Shown here one piece after another: positions 9,841 to 21,001 of a stretch of 64,000 nucleotides of DNA (position 1 is the stretch's first letter; every line of letters starts with the position of its first letter). This DNA is from Pseudofrankia sp. DC12 (GTDB lineage: Bacteria; Actinomycetota; Actinomycetes; Frankiales; Frankiaceae), in the NCBI RefSeq assembly GCF_000966285.1, contig NZ_KQ031391.1, positions 1,033,238 to 1,097,237 on the forward strand, given 5' to 3'. Below the pieces are notes generated by a model. It had not been told where the DNA came from, searched no databases, and saw nothing but the letters and a program-made list of their open reading frames with translations. The translations under genes and the position numbers were made by a program.

Positions 9841-10775
9841 CGTCGTTCACCTCCCCCGGTGCCGTGCGTACCGGATCTGGCCATTCTCCGCGCCCGGGCG
9901 GACGCGTAAAGACAGAGAGCCGTCGCGACCGCAAGATTCAACGACTCGGCCTGACCGTACACCGGCACCCGAAGCACCGCGTCCGCGGCGGCCAGAGCAT
10001 CCGGGGACAGACCGTGTGCCTCGTTGCCGAACAGCCACCCGGTCGGGCCATCGAGGTCGCCCGCGTCGGCGGCGTCGTAGAGGTCACGGGTGCCATAGCC
10101 CGAGGTGGCGACCACCCGGCAGCCGGCGGCGCGCAGCCAGTCGACGGCCACGCCGAGGTCCGGCTCGGTGATGACGGGCAGGTGAAAGAGGCTGCCGGCG
10201 CTGGCGCGGACGCACTTACCACCGAAGGGATCGACCCCGTCGCCCGCGAAGATGACGGCGTCCGCCCCGGCCGCGTCCGCGGTCCGGATGACGGTGCCCG
10301 CATTGCCCGGGTCGTTCGCTGCGACACAGACCGCGACCAGGGCCGGGCCGACCATGCCAGCCTGTCCCGGTTGTCCTGTCCCGACCGCCGGGCGGCCCCG
10401 GCCGGGGGTACCGGGCCGGCCAGGCAGGCTGGTGAGATCGGCGAGCCTGGTGGCGCGAAGCGTGGCGACGCCGACCAGGCCCTGCGGCGTGACCGTCTCG
10501 GACAGCGCCGCGGCCGCGGCGGCCGTCACGGGACGGACCGGCACACCGGCGGCGGCGGCCTTCGCCACGAGCCCACCATGACGCGCGGCGGCCGAATCGC
10601 CGACGAACAGGTCGGTGAGCCGGCCGGCCGCGAGCGCCGCCTCGACGGCCTGGAAGCCCTCGGCGAGAAAGCGCCCCTCGGCCCGGCGGGCCGAGGGGCG
10701 ACGCAGCCGCCGGGCCGCCACGACACCGGCTGCTCGGGGACCCAGTGGCTGGGCCCCCCTAAACGACACTGTCAC
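9837..10775 (-). CDS. SpoU/TrmH-family RNA 2'-O-methyltransferase
   Basis: Uses SAM to methylate a ribose in rRNA or tRNA. About 312 residues with an Arg-rich N-terminal substrate-binding part (the AEGFQAVEAAL region) and a SPOUT knotted catalytic domain. Motif 1 is NDPGNAGTVIRTADAAGA, motif 2 is LFGNEAHGLS and motif 3 is VPVYGQAESLNLAVATAL. The nearest starts after the rplT stop are GTG codons at 10775 and 10769; neither has a clear ribosome site, so the start is approximate. It follows rplT, the ribosomal context typical of such enzymes. The target nucleotide cannot be read from sequence. Confidence 0.9.
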   Translation of the reverse strand: MTVSFRGAQPLGPRAAGVVAARRLRRPSARRAEGRFLAEGFQAVEAALAAGRLTDLFVGDSAAARHGGLVAKAAAAGVPVRPVTAAAAAALSETVTPQGLVGVATLRATRLADLTSLPGRPGTPGRGRPAVGTGQPGQAGMVGPALVAVCVAANDPGNAGTVIRTADAAGADAVIFAGDGVDPFGGKCVRASAGSLFHLPVITEPDLGVAVDWLRAAGCRVVATSGYGTRDLYDAADAGDLDGPTGWLFGNEAHGLSPDALAAADAVLRVPVYGQAESLNLAVATALCLYASARARRMARSGTHGTGGGERR

Positions 10776-10789
10776 CGCCGACGCGGTGG

Positions 10790-11173
10790 TCAGGCCGCCG
10801 ACGACTCCGAGGCCACCGGAGGCACGGCGGCGCGGGCGACCTCGACGAGCGCGGTGAACGCGGCCGGGTCGTTGACGGCGAGGTCGGCGAGGATCTTCCG
10901 GTCGACCTCGACGCCGGCGACCTTCAGACCCTGGATGAAGCGGTTGTAGGTCATGCCGTTGGCGCGCGCGGCCGCGTTGATGCGGGTGATCCACAGCTGC
11001 CGGAAGTCACCCTTGCGGGCGCGACGGTCCCGGTAGGCGTAGTTCATCGAGTGGAGCATCTGCTCCTTGGCCTTGCGGTACAGCCGGGACCGCTGGCCGC
11101 GGTAGCCGCTCGCCTGGTCAAGGGTGGTGCGGCGCTTCTTCTGGGCGTTGACTGCCCGCTTCACGCGTGCCAT
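10790..11173 (-). CDS. rplT: 50S ribosomal protein L20
   Basis: 127 residues, normal length plus a short acidic/Ser tail. It starts [15 protein letters not shown] and contains the family-typical [24 protein letters not shown] and [11 protein letters not shown] blocks. L20 binds 23S rRNA early in 50S assembly, and in several bacteria it represses its own infC-rpmI-rplT operon. AGGAGA precedes the ATG at some 11 bases. It is separated from rpmI by 237 bases in which no gene was seen, an unusually long gap for this operon. Confidence 0.98.
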   Translation of the reverse strand: MARVKRAVNAQKKRRTTLDQASGYRGQRSRLYRKAKEQMLHSMNYAYRDRRARKGDFRQLWITRINAAARANGMTYNRFIQGLKVAGVEVDRKILADLAVNDPAAFTALVEVARAAVPPVASESSAA

Positions 11174-11410
11174 GAGGGCACTGTCTCCTAACGTTCTTCG
11201 TGGCCGGCAGCCGGGCCTCCCACGGGAGCACCCGGAACAGCCAACCGGTCACCTAGCGGTCGCGCTCGCCCCGCGGCCGGACCGGCCGATGGCTCGGTCC
11301 GAGCGGATGACAAGCGGATCAGCCCAACGCGCTCAACCCGCCCAGCTGGGCCGGATCACCGCGACGAGCAGTGGGCCCCGAGCCTCGAGACCAGGGTTCG
11401 CCCGTCCCGC

Positions 11411-11605
11411 CTAGCGGGCCAGCATGCGCGAGATGCGACGGTTGTCCGCGGGGGCGAGCACGACCTCGTCGTTGAGCCGACGGGTGCGACGACTCGTCTT
11501 GTGCTCGAGAAGGTGTGCGCGGTTGGCCCGGCGCCGCATGATCTTGCCGGAGCCGGTGACGCGGAACCGCTTGGAGGCGCCGCTGTGCGGCTTCATCTTG
11601 GGCAT
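11411..11605 (-). CDS. rpmI: 50S ribosomal protein L35
   Basis: 64 residues, the usual size. It begins [20 protein letters not shown] and is strongly basic ([16 protein letters not shown]), as expected for this small 23S rRNA-binding protein. The conserved MPKMK start fixes the ATG at 11605. It sits 56 bases after infC and ahead of rplT in the standard translation operon. The ribosome site is weak, so coupling to infC translation is possible. Confidence 0.98.
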   Translation of the reverse strand: MPKMKPHSGASKRFRVTGSGKIMRRRANRAHLLEHKTSRRTRRLNDEVVLAPADNRRISRMLAR

Positions 11606-11661
11606 GTCGTGTCTCGTGTCCTGAGGTAGGGGGACCTGATGGGGGTTGGGTCCGAGCCGCC

Positions 11662-12210
11662 CTAGCGGACCGGCTCGGGCTCGGGCCGCCGCTGGCTCGC
11701 GCCCTTGTGGGGGGCCATGACCATCGTCATGTTCCGGCCGTCCTGCTTGGGCTGGGCCTCGACGTACCCGAGCTCGGCGACGTCGGTCGAGAGCCGCTGC
11801 AGCAGACGGATACCGAGCTCCGGCCGCGACTGCTCCCGGCCACGGAACATGATGGTGATCTTGACCTTGTCGCCGGCCTTGAGGAAGCGCACGACGTGAC
11901 CCTTCTTGGTCTCGTAGTCGTGCGGGTCGATCTTCGGTCGGAGCTTCATCTCCTTGATGACCGTCTGGACCTGGTTCTTCCGAGCCTCGCGCCGCTTCTG
12001 GTCGGACTCGTACTTGAACTTCCCATAGTCCATGAGCTTGCAGACGGGCGGCCGGGCGGTCGGCGCGACCTCGACGAGGTCGAGATCTGCCTCCTGCGCC
12101 AGCCGCATGGCCTCCTGGATCGAGACGATGCCGATCTGCTCGCCCTCCGCGCCGACGAGGCGAACCTCGGGCACGCGGATGCGGTCGTTGATGCGTGACT
12201 CTGTGCTGAT
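11662..12210 (-). CDS. infC: Translation initiation factor IF-3, probable ATC start
   Basis: Keeps 30S subunits free and checks the start codon. 182 residues if begun at ATC 12210. The N-terminal domain ([20 protein letters not shown]) and C-terminal domain ([18 protein letters not shown]... [10 protein letters not shown]) are complete. No ATG/GTG/TTG lies near the conserved start, but a perfect GGAGG (12222-12218) is followed seven bases later by ATC-AGC-ACA. Rare AUU/AUC-type starts are known for infC and let IF-3 control its own synthesis by rejecting non-standard initiation. The further-upstream ATG at 12333 would add about 41 non-conserved residues. Confidence 0.93.
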   Translation of the reverse strand: MSTESRINDRIRVPEVRLVGAEGEQIGIVSIQEAMRLAQEADLDLVEVAPTARPPVCKLMDYGKFKYESDQKRREARKNQVQTVIKEMKLRPKIDPHDYETKKGHVVRFLKAGDKVKITIMFRGREQSRPELGIRLLQRLSTDVAELGYVEAQPKQDGRNMTMVMAPHKGASQRRPEPEPVR

Positions 12211-12809
12211 CTGGTTTCCTCCATGGCTCGACGCGCGGGGGTCCGGGGGCCACCCCCGGGCATACATAGCGGGCATCCAGCGAAGCTGGCCAACGGCCAG
12301 CGAGCTGGCACGCCCGACTCGGCATGACCTCACCGCAGCGGAGCACCAAGCCCGAAATCCGGGCTTCCGGCCGACAGCCGCCCCCCAAAGGGAACAGCTC
12401 GACCGACCGGCGACCCGGTCACCTACAGGGGCTGATCGACGATTCGATCAGCCGGACCCGGCACCTGAATGCCGAGCGGTGACTCGGGTGGAGGGCGAAC
12501 CCCCGCTTGGTCCTGCCGACCGCCGGGGGCAACCCGTGCGGGCTGTCCCTGGCGCCGCCCCGGTGAGGGCGCTGGCGCGACATGTGCAGGTCGCTCACCT
12601 GAGACGCTCAGGTGGCTGGTGCGCTGGCGACGGCTGCTCAGCCTCATCAGCTGAGCGACCGTGCCTGACGTCACCAGGCCTCGAACACCCGGAAGCGGAA
12701 CCCTATGCCGACCGTCGGCAGGCGGTCTGAGCCAGCGTAGCAAACCGGCTGCCCGAGGTTGAGGCTGACGGCGGCCTGGCCGTTCGGTCAGGACGAACGC
12801 CCTGCCCGC
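12211..12809 (-). promoter_or_regulatory. Long structured 5' leader of infC-rpmI-rplT
   Basis: 599 bases without a credible gene. It holds perfect stems at 12430-12453 (GGCTGATCG arms, 6-base loop) and 12596-12614 (CACCTGAG arms, 3-base loop). A longer-range pair, GGTCGCTCA (12589-12597) with TGAGCGACC (12652-12660), shares bases with the second stem, so both cannot form together. This is the arrangement expected of an attenuator or L20/IF-3 autoregulatory leader. No T-run terminator was seen. Function is inferred from position and pairing only. Confidence 0.45.
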
Positions 12810-13697
12810 TCAGCCCGGAGCGTCCCGGCGGCGCCAGCGGCGCGCCGCGAGGCCGCGACCGAGGCTCCCACGCAGCGCGGCGGCCTGCGTCGCGTCGACG
12901 AACACGACCGGCGGCGCCGGCCCCGGGTCCACGACGACGGCCGCCCGCAGCCGGCGGGCGATCTCGTCGAACCGAGCATCATCGCCTGGCCCGGCCGCCG
13001 GGACCGCGACGGCGACGGCCGGGCCGGCCGCCGCCGAATCCGGGCCGGTCACCAGGTCGACCTGCCAGAGCCGGGCGCCGCGGGCGAGCCCGTCAGCGGC
13101 CAACGCGTCCAGCTCGGCGGCGACCCGCGACCTGACGCCCGCGTCCCACGGCCGGGCCGGCGGGCGCAGCCCGGTGGACGGGCTCCCCACCTGCGCCCGC
13201 ACCCGCACGTCAGGCGGGCCGGCGAGGGCGCTGACGTCCAGGGTGGCCGTCACCGGGCCGGCCACGTCGACGACCACGGTGAGATGGCCCAGGCGGGCCG
13301 CCTCGGCGCACGCGTCCGCGGCGGCGACCGGGACCGGCCTGGCCGCCGAACGCCACGCCGAGAGCGCTGCCGCACTGCTGAACACCGGCAAAGCCGTCGC
13401 CCCGGACGGCAGCCGCAGGGTGGCGAGCACCATCTCCGACTGTTTCTCGCCGCGAAGTCCAGGTCTGGGCGAGTGCCGGTGCCCGCCGGCCGCCGCAGGC
13501 CCCCGATCCGGGCCGGGCTCGGGGTCGGCCGGGTCGGCGAGCGCGATCAGCCGGGACTCGATGCCCACGAAGACCCGGGCACCGGCGAGCGCACCGGCGA
13601 CGGCGGCCTCGTCACCCGCCTCCAGGGCGGCGCGCAGCCGCGGGTCCGCCTCGCCGGCGTCGCCCTGCCCCGGCGGGGTCATCAGATCGACTGCCAC
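12810..13697 (-). CDS. SseB N-terminal-domain protein
   Basis: 295 residues with two halves of similar plan. Residues about 15-135 (RLRAALEAGDEAAVAGALAG, then LPVFSSAAALSAW) match the SseB/enhanced-serine-sensitivity N-terminal domain of actinobacteria. The C-terminal half (RVRAQVGSP onward) is less conserved and ends in an Arg-rich tail. No signal peptide or membrane segment. An SseB-like gene in this position upstream of infC is conserved in Streptomyces. The biochemical role of the family is not established; type III secretion is not implied here. It runs in the same direction as infC, some 600 bases ahead. Confidence 0.7.
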   Translation of the reverse strand: MAVDLMTPPGQGDAGEADPRLRAALEAGDEAAVAGALAGARVFVGIESRLIALADPADPEPGPDRGPAAAGGHRHSPRPGLRGEKQSEMVLATLRLPSGATALPVFSSAAALSAWRSAARPVPVAAADACAEAARLGHLTVVVDVAGPVTATLDVSALAGPPDVRVRAQVGSPSTGLRPPARPWDAGVRSRVAAELDALAADGLARGARLWQVDLVTGPDSAAAGPAVAVAVPAAGPGDDARFDEIARRLRAAVVVDPGPAPPVVFVDATQAAALRGSLGRGLAARRWRRRDAPG

Positions 13698-13742
13698 CGG
13701 CCAACCCTACGGTCCGCGCGCCGACCACCTGGCGCCGTGACC

Positions 13743-16220
13743 TCAGTCGGAGCGGGGACTGGGCACGGTAGGCGTGTCCGGCGGGTCGATCCGGGCCCGG
13801 GACCGCGCCGGCGGGCCGGGGATGGCCGGAGCGTGGGCCTGGGCCGGGTCCACGGGGCCGAGCGGGGCCTCGTCGACCATCTCGGCGAGCAGCGTGAACG
13901 CCTCCCGGGTCCGTGGGCGCAGCTTCTCCCAGACCAGCGGAGCGCCGCCAGCGAGCGCCGGGTCGTACGGGATCGTCACCGTCGCGTAGACGGCTTCGAC
14001 CAGCGTCGGCCGGTCCGCCGCCCCGCCCCGCGACCGGGCACGGGCCGCGTGCCGGGCCGACGCCGGTCCGGCGGACCCCGGCGTCGTCTCGACGTGGACG
14101 ACGACGGCGCCACCCGGCAGGTCGGCCCGCGCGGAGGCCAGCGCGGTCAGCGCGTCCTGGACGCAGCCGGCCTCGGTGAACCGCGTCGGCTCGGGGCCAG
14201 CCGGCCGGGCCAGGGCGCGCCGGCTGCGCGTGGCCGGCTCGGCGCGGGCGGTGAGCACGACGGTGTCCGCCCGGGCCAGCAGCACCGCCGGCACGGGCTG
14301 GGTCCAGCCGGGCGGCCCGTCGATGACCAGGGTGGGGAAGAGCCGTTCGAGCAGGTCGACCACCCAGGCCGTCTCGGCGGCGGTGAGCCCCGGGCCGGTG
14401 AGGTCACGCAGTCCGGGCAGCACCTCCAGACCGGAGTCGCCGGCCGTGGCGAGGAACCGTCGGGCCTCCGTGACCGATCCGACCGACGGGGTGGCGGCGA
14501 GCTCACGCAGCCCGACGCCACGGCCGGGCACGCCGGCCCGGTCCGCGAGCGGGCCGCCCTGGTCGGGGCAGGCGTCGACGGCGACCACCCGGCCGCCCCG
14601 CAGCGCGGCCAGCGCCATCCCGAGCCCGACCGCGACGGTGGTCCGCCCGCTGCCGCCGCCGAACCCACCGACGAGCACCCGTCGGCCGTCCACCCGGGTG
14701 GCCGGGACCGGGGCGAGCACCCCCAGCCCGGCGAGCTCCATCCCACGCAGCCAGGCGGCCGCGAACGCCTCCGTCGGCCCCGCGGCACCCGGCGACGCCG
14801 GCCGAGGCCAGGCGGGCGCGGGCCCACCTGGAGCAGGCCAGGCAGGCACCAGCGGCGCGGGCCAGGCGGACACGGGCACAGCTCCGGGCGACCCGGGTGC
14901 GGGCCAGGCGGGTGCGGGCGCCGCGACGGCCGCGGGTGGGTAGACGACCGGGCCCGGCCGGTCCGGCTCAGACACGGGCGCGGGCGGCCCGCCCCGCCCG
15001 TCGGGCGCCTCCCCCGGCGGCGGAAACGACGGGCGGGGCGGGCCGTAGCCGAACCAGACCCGCGGCGGGTCCTCGGGGCCCGCCGTGCCCGGCGTGACCG
15101 CACCGGCCTGGGGCCGCTGGTCTGAGGCCGGCCGGTCCGGGGCCGGCTGGCCGACCCATGGTGCTCCGGGCTCGCTGGGCCGTGCCCAGGCGTTCGCCGC
15201 GGGCAGCTCGCGGTCCCCTGGCTCAAGCCAGGCGGCGTAGCCGCTCTGGTCCAGGTTGTCGCGCCACCCGTCCGGGCCGGCCGGCCCGGCGGGTTCCCGT
15301 CGCGGCGCGGCACTCGCCGGCGACTCGGCACCTGGCAACGCAGGATCGGGCGACGACGCGAGATCGGGCGAACCGGCCCGGCCAGGCTCGACGACGGCGT
15401 CCGGGGCCGCCGCGCCGCCCAGGGCGGCGTGGCCGGGCGGTGGCAACGGATCAGACAACGGATCAGGCGACGGGGCCGGCTCGTCCGAGCAGGCGGCCGG
15501 CGCGGCGGCGGCATCGGCGCCGCCGGGCCGCGCCGGGCCGGGCGGGCCCCACCAGGAACCGCGCGGCGGGGCCACCGGAGCCGCGACGAGCCCGACATCG
15601 GGAACCCATCCGCCGACGACCAGGGGCGCGGGCGGCTCGTCCACCCAGGCGGACGGCTCCGCGCTCGCGGGGGCTTCGTCCGGGGCCGGGCTCGCGACAG
15701 CCGGGACCGCTGGCGCCGCCGCGGCCGGCGGCGGCAACGCCGCCCGCGCTGGCGAGACAGACCGAGCCGGCGCGGCGACCCCAGGGCGGGCCGGCCTCGC
15801 CGGCGTCGAGCCCGGCGACGTGTGGGACGCGGTCGGCGACGTGTGGGACGCGGTCGGCGCCCGGCGGGGCGCGGTCGGCGCCGGACGGGGCGCGGTGGAC
15901 GACGGGTCGCGGTCGGGGGGCACGGCCGCGAGGCGCCGGTCCCCGGGCCGGGGGTTCGAGGCGGTGGCACGGGCCCGCGCCGACGGCCGGCGGACCATCG
16001 CGCGCTCGCCACTCGCCTCCTGCAGACGCATGCCCAGCAAGGAGACCGGGCGAGCGTCACCGCCCCCGCCCGGAGCGGGCACCGTCACGGTCGACGCGTC
16101 GGCGGCGTCACCCGCCTCACCCGCGGGCTCGGCGGACCCGTACTCGCCTGGTCTGACCTGGCCGGACGTGGTTGAGGCCGGCTCGCCCTCGCCGTCGCCC
16201 GTCACCGGCGCCACGCGCAC
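13743..16220 (-). CDS. MinD/ParA-like ATPase with long disordered N-terminus
   Basis: 825 residues. About 1-500 are Pro/Ala/Ser-rich and without predicted fold, including a 21-bp tandem repeat. From about 510 there is a MinD-like domain: the deviant P-loop GGFGGGSGRTTVAVGLGMAL (about 513-531), with Arg where the signature Lys is usual; VVAVDACPDQGG as Walker A' region; and LVIDGPPG as Walker B. The build recalls the EspI-type ATPases of type VII secretion loci, but no secretion genes are near. Starts GTG at 16220, with a second in-frame GTG at 16214. ATP hydrolysis is uncertain because of the Lys to Arg change. Confidence 0.65.
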   Translation of the reverse strand: MRVAPVTGDGEGEPASTTSGQVRPGEYGSAEPAGEAGDAADASTVTVPAPGGGGDARPVSLLGMRLQEASGERAMVRRPSARARATASNPRPGDRRLAAVPPDRDPSSTAPRPAPTAPRRAPTASHTSPTASHTSPGSTPARPARPGVAAPARSVSPARAALPPPAAAAPAVPAVASPAPDEAPASAEPSAWVDEPPAPLVVGGWVPDVGLVAAPVAPPRGSWWGPPGPARPGGADAAAAPAACSDEPAPSPDPLSDPLPPPGHAALGGAAAPDAVVEPGRAGSPDLASSPDPALPGAESPASAAPRREPAGPAGPDGWRDNLDQSGYAAWLEPGDRELPAANAWARPSEPGAPWVGQPAPDRPASDQRPQAGAVTPGTAGPEDPPRVWFGYGPPRPSFPPPGEAPDGRGGPPAPVSEPDRPGPVVYPPAAVAAPAPAWPAPGSPGAVPVSAWPAPLVPAWPAPGGPAPAWPRPASPGAAGPTEAFAAAWLRGMELAGLGVLAPVPATRVDGRRVLVGGFGGGSGRTTVAVGLGMALAALRGGRVVAVDACPDQGGPLADRAGVPGRGVGLRELAATPSVGSVTEARRFLATAGDSGLEVLPGLRDLTGPGLTAAETAWVVDLLERLFPTLVIDGPPGWTQPVPAVLLARADTVVLTARAEPATRSRRALARPAGPEPTRFTEAGCVQDALTALASARADLPGGAVVVHVETTPGSAGPASARHAARARSRGGAADRPTLVEAVYATVTIPYDPALAGGAPLVWEKLRPRTREAFTLLAEMVDEAPLGPVDPAQAHAPAIPGPPARSRARIDPPDTPTVPSPRSD
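15817..15900. repeat. Four 21-bp tandem units in the ATPase N-terminal coding region
   Basis: Units of GACGTGTGGGACGCGGTCGGC at 15817-15837 and 15838-15858 are followed by two diverged copies to 15900. The 21-base length keeps the frame and codes for repeated Ser/Thr/Pro/His-rich heptads in the disordered part of the protein. Confidence 0.8.
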
Positions 16221-16451
16221 GCCACGTCACCCCGCTCCCCAGCCGATACCGCCCCCAGCGCAACCACGGGGTCAACTATCTCCGCTGACCCACGTTCAGT
16301 GCCGCAACACAAGGAGACCGATACACCGAGACAACACGGTCTCTCGTCACACCTCGTCAGACAAGTCCGACGGCGTCCGCGTTGTCCCGGTCACGGCGTC
16401 CAGCGGCGAAAGGTGTACCGAAAGCGTGGCGAAGGAGGCAGGGAGGCGGCC
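16221..16451. other. Intergenic region after ribH with a possible hairpin
   Basis: 231 bases between ribH and the MinD-like gene, less GC-rich than its neighbours. GGAGACCG (16313-16320) can pair with CGGTCTCT (16337-16344), one pair being G-U. It could be a weak terminator for the rib operon, but no T-run follows on the minus strand. No gene is seen. Confidence 0.3.
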
Positions 16452-18465
<2,014 letters not shown>

Positions 18466-18469
<4 letters not shown>

Positions 18470-19239
18470 CGGCCGGCTCCCTTCGCGCTGGCGGCCGTCT
18501 GCCGGGCGGCCGTGGGCGCGCTCGCCCGCGGTGGGCCGACGGGTGGTGCGGGCAACGGCGGGGCCGGGTCGAGGCGCCCCACCGTGGTCGACAGCTGGCC
18601 GAGGACGGGAGCGGCGAGCTTCTCCACGTACTTGGCCACGACGTCGACCTCAAGGTTCACCGGGGCCCCGACATTCCGGGTGCCGAGCGTCGTGTCGGCG
18701 AGCGTCGTCGGGATCAGGCTGACGGTGAACGACGCGGGAGCCTCGGGGGTGGCGGGCGTGACGTCGACGACGGTCAGGCTCACGCCGTCGACGGTGATGG
18801 AGCCCTTCTCGACGAGGTAGCGGTCGAGCCCCTCGGGCAGCGCGATCCGCACGACCTCCCAGTGCTCGTCCGGCGCCCGGTCGACGACCGTGCCGACGCC
18901 GTCGACGTGCCCCTGGACGAGGTGGCCGCCGAGCCGGTCGGCGAGGCGCACCGGCCGTTCCAGGTTGACCCGGTCGCCGGCCGTCAGCGCGCCGAGCGCC
19001 GAGCGCCGCAGCGTCTCCAGCATCACATCGGCGGTGAACACGCGGGTGCCGGTGCGCGGGTCGACCTCACCCGGCGGGGTGAAGGAGGTGACAGTGAGAC
19101 AGACGCCGTTGACGGCGATCGACGCGCCGCGGCGCACGTCTTCCAGTACGGCCGTGGAGCCGATGGTCAGCTCGGCCGCGGCCGCGTGCTCGGTGACCGC
19201 GGCGACAGTGCCGAGTTCCTCGACGATGCCGGTGAACAT
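18466..19239 (-). CDS. ribE: Riboflavin synthase alpha chain RibE
   Basis: Dismutates two lumazine molecules to riboflavin. 257 residues: two lumazine-binding barrels, the first opening [12 protein letters not shown] and the second marked by [16 protein letters not shown], then a Pro/Ala-rich tail of about 50 residues beyond the normal 200-210. The conserved MFTGIVEE fixes the ATG at 19239; an in-frame extension upstream has no homology. The FMN riboswitch lies 158 bases upstream. First gene of the rib operon. Confidence 0.96.
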
Positions 19240-19396
19240 CCGACCTGCGTCCTTCCCGTCCGGCGCCCGAGCCGGGGGGAAGCGAGGAAGGTCGTCACGC
19301 AGGGTCCACGGGCGGCGCCGGGTCATCCGGCGCAACGCCGGACGCCGACGCCGCGACGCACGCCGGCCGGAACGGGTCCGCCCGGGCGCCACGGGC

Positions 19397-19532
19397 CCCG
19401 CGCGCTGCCTCCCATCCGGACTTTCACCGTCGGTCCTGGAATTTCACCAGGTCCACCGCCCACCAACAGGTGGGACGGGTCGCGGACTGTAACCGCCGGC
19501 TCGGAATTTCACCGACCCCGGAGCGCGCGTGC
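19397..19532 (-). promoter_or_regulatory. FMN riboswitch (RFN element)
   Basis: Read on the minus strand, 19532 to 19397 carries the hallmark blocks in order: GGTCGGTGAAATTCCGAG, GGCGGTTACAGTCCGCGACC, a variable stem, GGACCTGGTGAAATTCCAGG, CCGACGGTGAAAGTCCGGAT and GGGAGGCAGCGCGC. The ends (GCGCGCTCCG with GCAGCGCGC) close the P1 helix. It precedes ribE-ribBA-ribH and should switch them off when FMN is plentiful. The following 158 bases show no clear T-run terminator, so control of translation is possible. Confidence 0.95.
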
Positions 19533-19738
19533 TGCTGTGGTCTCCCCGCCGACGGTACGGTTCTGGCCGCGGCTGGGAGTTGTTGGAAGTTGCCTGGCGG
19601 TAAGTCTAGGCACACAAGCCGGGCCAACGCGGCAGCTCGCCGGCCAGATATGCCGTAGTAGACACGTTTGCGAGGTTCCAGGTCGACGGCCGGGTGACCA
19701 ATCTCACTCGGGGCCATGCGGGCGGGTCGCCGCCGCCG
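19533..19738 (-). promoter_or_regulatory. Probable rib operon promoter region
   Basis: Non-coding. A TAGACT box on the minus strand (19608-19603) lies about 70 bases before the riboswitch and could be its -10 element; no good -35 was found. No gene is seen between the riboswitch and the deaminase stop at 19739. Confidence 0.3.
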
Positions 19739-20209
19739 TCAGTCGGCGAGCAGGTGGGCGTTGGCCGCGCGTACCCCTGCCGCGAGGTCCGGCCGCTCGA
19801 CGACCGTGACACCCGCGGCGGCGAGCAGCTCGGCGCCCTGGCAGTCGACGAACAGCGCCGGCTCGCGCCAGGCGAACACGACCCGGCCGATGCCGGCCGC
19901 CAGCGTGAGCTCGGTGCAGGTCCGCGGCCGGGAGGCGCGGGCGCTGCAGGGCTCCAACGAGCTGTAGAGGGTGGCACCGGCCAGCCGCGGGTCGCCGGCG
20001 GCGAAGCCGCGCAGGGCGGCCTCCTCCGCGTGGTCGCGCGGGTCGCCCGCCCGGGACCAGCCCTCGGCCAGCACCGTCTCCCCGTCCGGGCCGACGATCA
20101 CAGCGCCGACCGAGAAGGCCGTCTGGGCCGGCGGGCACCGCTTCGCGAGCTCCACGGCGTACCCCAGCCAGCGCCCGTCGACGTCGGCTGCGCCCGCCTC
20201 CGCCGCCAT
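19739..20209 (-). CDS. Stand-alone RibD-type pyrimidine deaminase
   Basis: 156 residues, only the zinc deaminase domain. HAEEAALRGF supplies the zinc His and proton-shuttling Glu, and SLEPCSARASRPRTC the two zinc cysteines. The reductase half of bifunctional RibD is absent from the gene and from the window. It probably deaminates diaminohydroxyphosphoribosylaminopyrimidine for riboflavin synthesis, given its rib/rpe neighbours, but dCMP or other deaminase activity cannot be excluded. The ATG at 20209 lies 14 bases after the rpe stop, within a local duplication of ATGGCGGTCTGAG/ATGGCGG. Confidence 0.75.
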   Translation of the reverse strand: MAAEAGAADVDGRWLGYAVELAKRCPPAQTAFSVGAVIVGPDGETVLAEGWSRAGDPRDHAEEAALRGFAAGDPRLAGATLYSSLEPCSARASRPRTCTELTLAAGIGRVVFAWREPALFVDCQGAELLAAAGVTVVERPDLAAGVRAANAHLLAD

Positions 20210-20223
20210 CTCAGACCGCCATC

Positions 20224-20925
20224 TCAGACCGTCGCCTCGCGGCCGGGCGGCGAGAGCCGCGGCGCCGCGCGCAGCGCCTGCGCCCGCAGCGCCTCGATGG
20301 CCGCGCCCGGGTCGGCGGCCCCGTAGACGGCGGTGCCGGCGACGAAAACGTCCACCCCGGCGGCGGCGGCCCGCTCGACCGTCTCCGCGTTGACCCCGCC
20401 GTCGATCTGCAGCCACAGGTCCAGGCCGCGCTGGTCGAGCAGCCGCCTGGCCGCCTCGATCTTCGGCAGCACGCTGTCCATGAAGGTCTGGCCGCCGAAG
20501 CCCGGCTCGATCGTCATCAGCAGCAGCAGGTCGAAGCGGTGCAGGTCGTCGGCGTAGCCGTCGACCGGTGTGGCCGGCTTGACGGCGAGCCCGGTGCGGG
20601 CGCCGGCGGCGCGGATCGCCTCGGTGGTGCGCGGCAGGTTCTCGACCGCCTCGGCGTGGATGGTCACGTTCGCCGCGCCGCGCTCCGCGAAGCCCGGAGC
20701 CCAGCGGTCCGGGTCGGAGATCATCAGATGGCAGTCCAGCGGCGTCTCGGTCACGGCCCGCAGCGCGGTCACCGTGTCGCCGGAGAAGGCCAGGTTGGGG
20801 ACGAAATGGTAGTCCATGACGTCAACGTGCAGCCAGTCCGCATGGCCCTCGACCGCCCGGGCCGCGTCCGCGATCCGGCCGAAGTCCGCGGCGAGCAGGC
20901 TGGGATAGATCTGCGCGGTAGCCAC
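20224..20925 (-). CDS. rpe: Ribulose-phosphate 3-epimerase
   Basis: Interconverts ribulose 5-phosphate and xylulose 5-phosphate; ribulose 5-phosphate also feeds riboflavin synthesis. 233 residues of a TIM barrel. Metal and phosphate sites are visible in [47 protein letters not shown] and [14 protein letters not shown] start at 20925. A CATACC box about ten bases before it suggests a very short or no leader. Followed closely by the deaminase gene. Confidence 0.96.
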   Translation of the reverse strand: MATAQIYPSLLAADFGRIADAARAVEGHADWLHVDVMDYHFVPNLAFSGDTVTALRAVTETPLDCHLMISDPDRWAPGFAERGAANVTIHAEAVENLPRTTEAIRAAGARTGLAVKPATPVDGYADDLHRFDLLLLMTIEPGFGGQTFMDSVLPKIEAARRLLDQRGLDLWLQIDGGVNAETVERAAAAGVDVFVAGTAVYGAADPGAAIEALRAQALRAAPRLSPPGREATV

Positions 20926-21001
20926 CCAGCGAGGGTATGAGACGAAACCAGTGCCCCGTCGCGGGCACGGTTCTCACCCCTGCCCGGGCGGGCGCGCGCC
21001 G

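Noticed and set aside
12433-12453. Intrinsic terminator before infC
   Set aside because: The stem is strong but no T-run follows on the minus strand.
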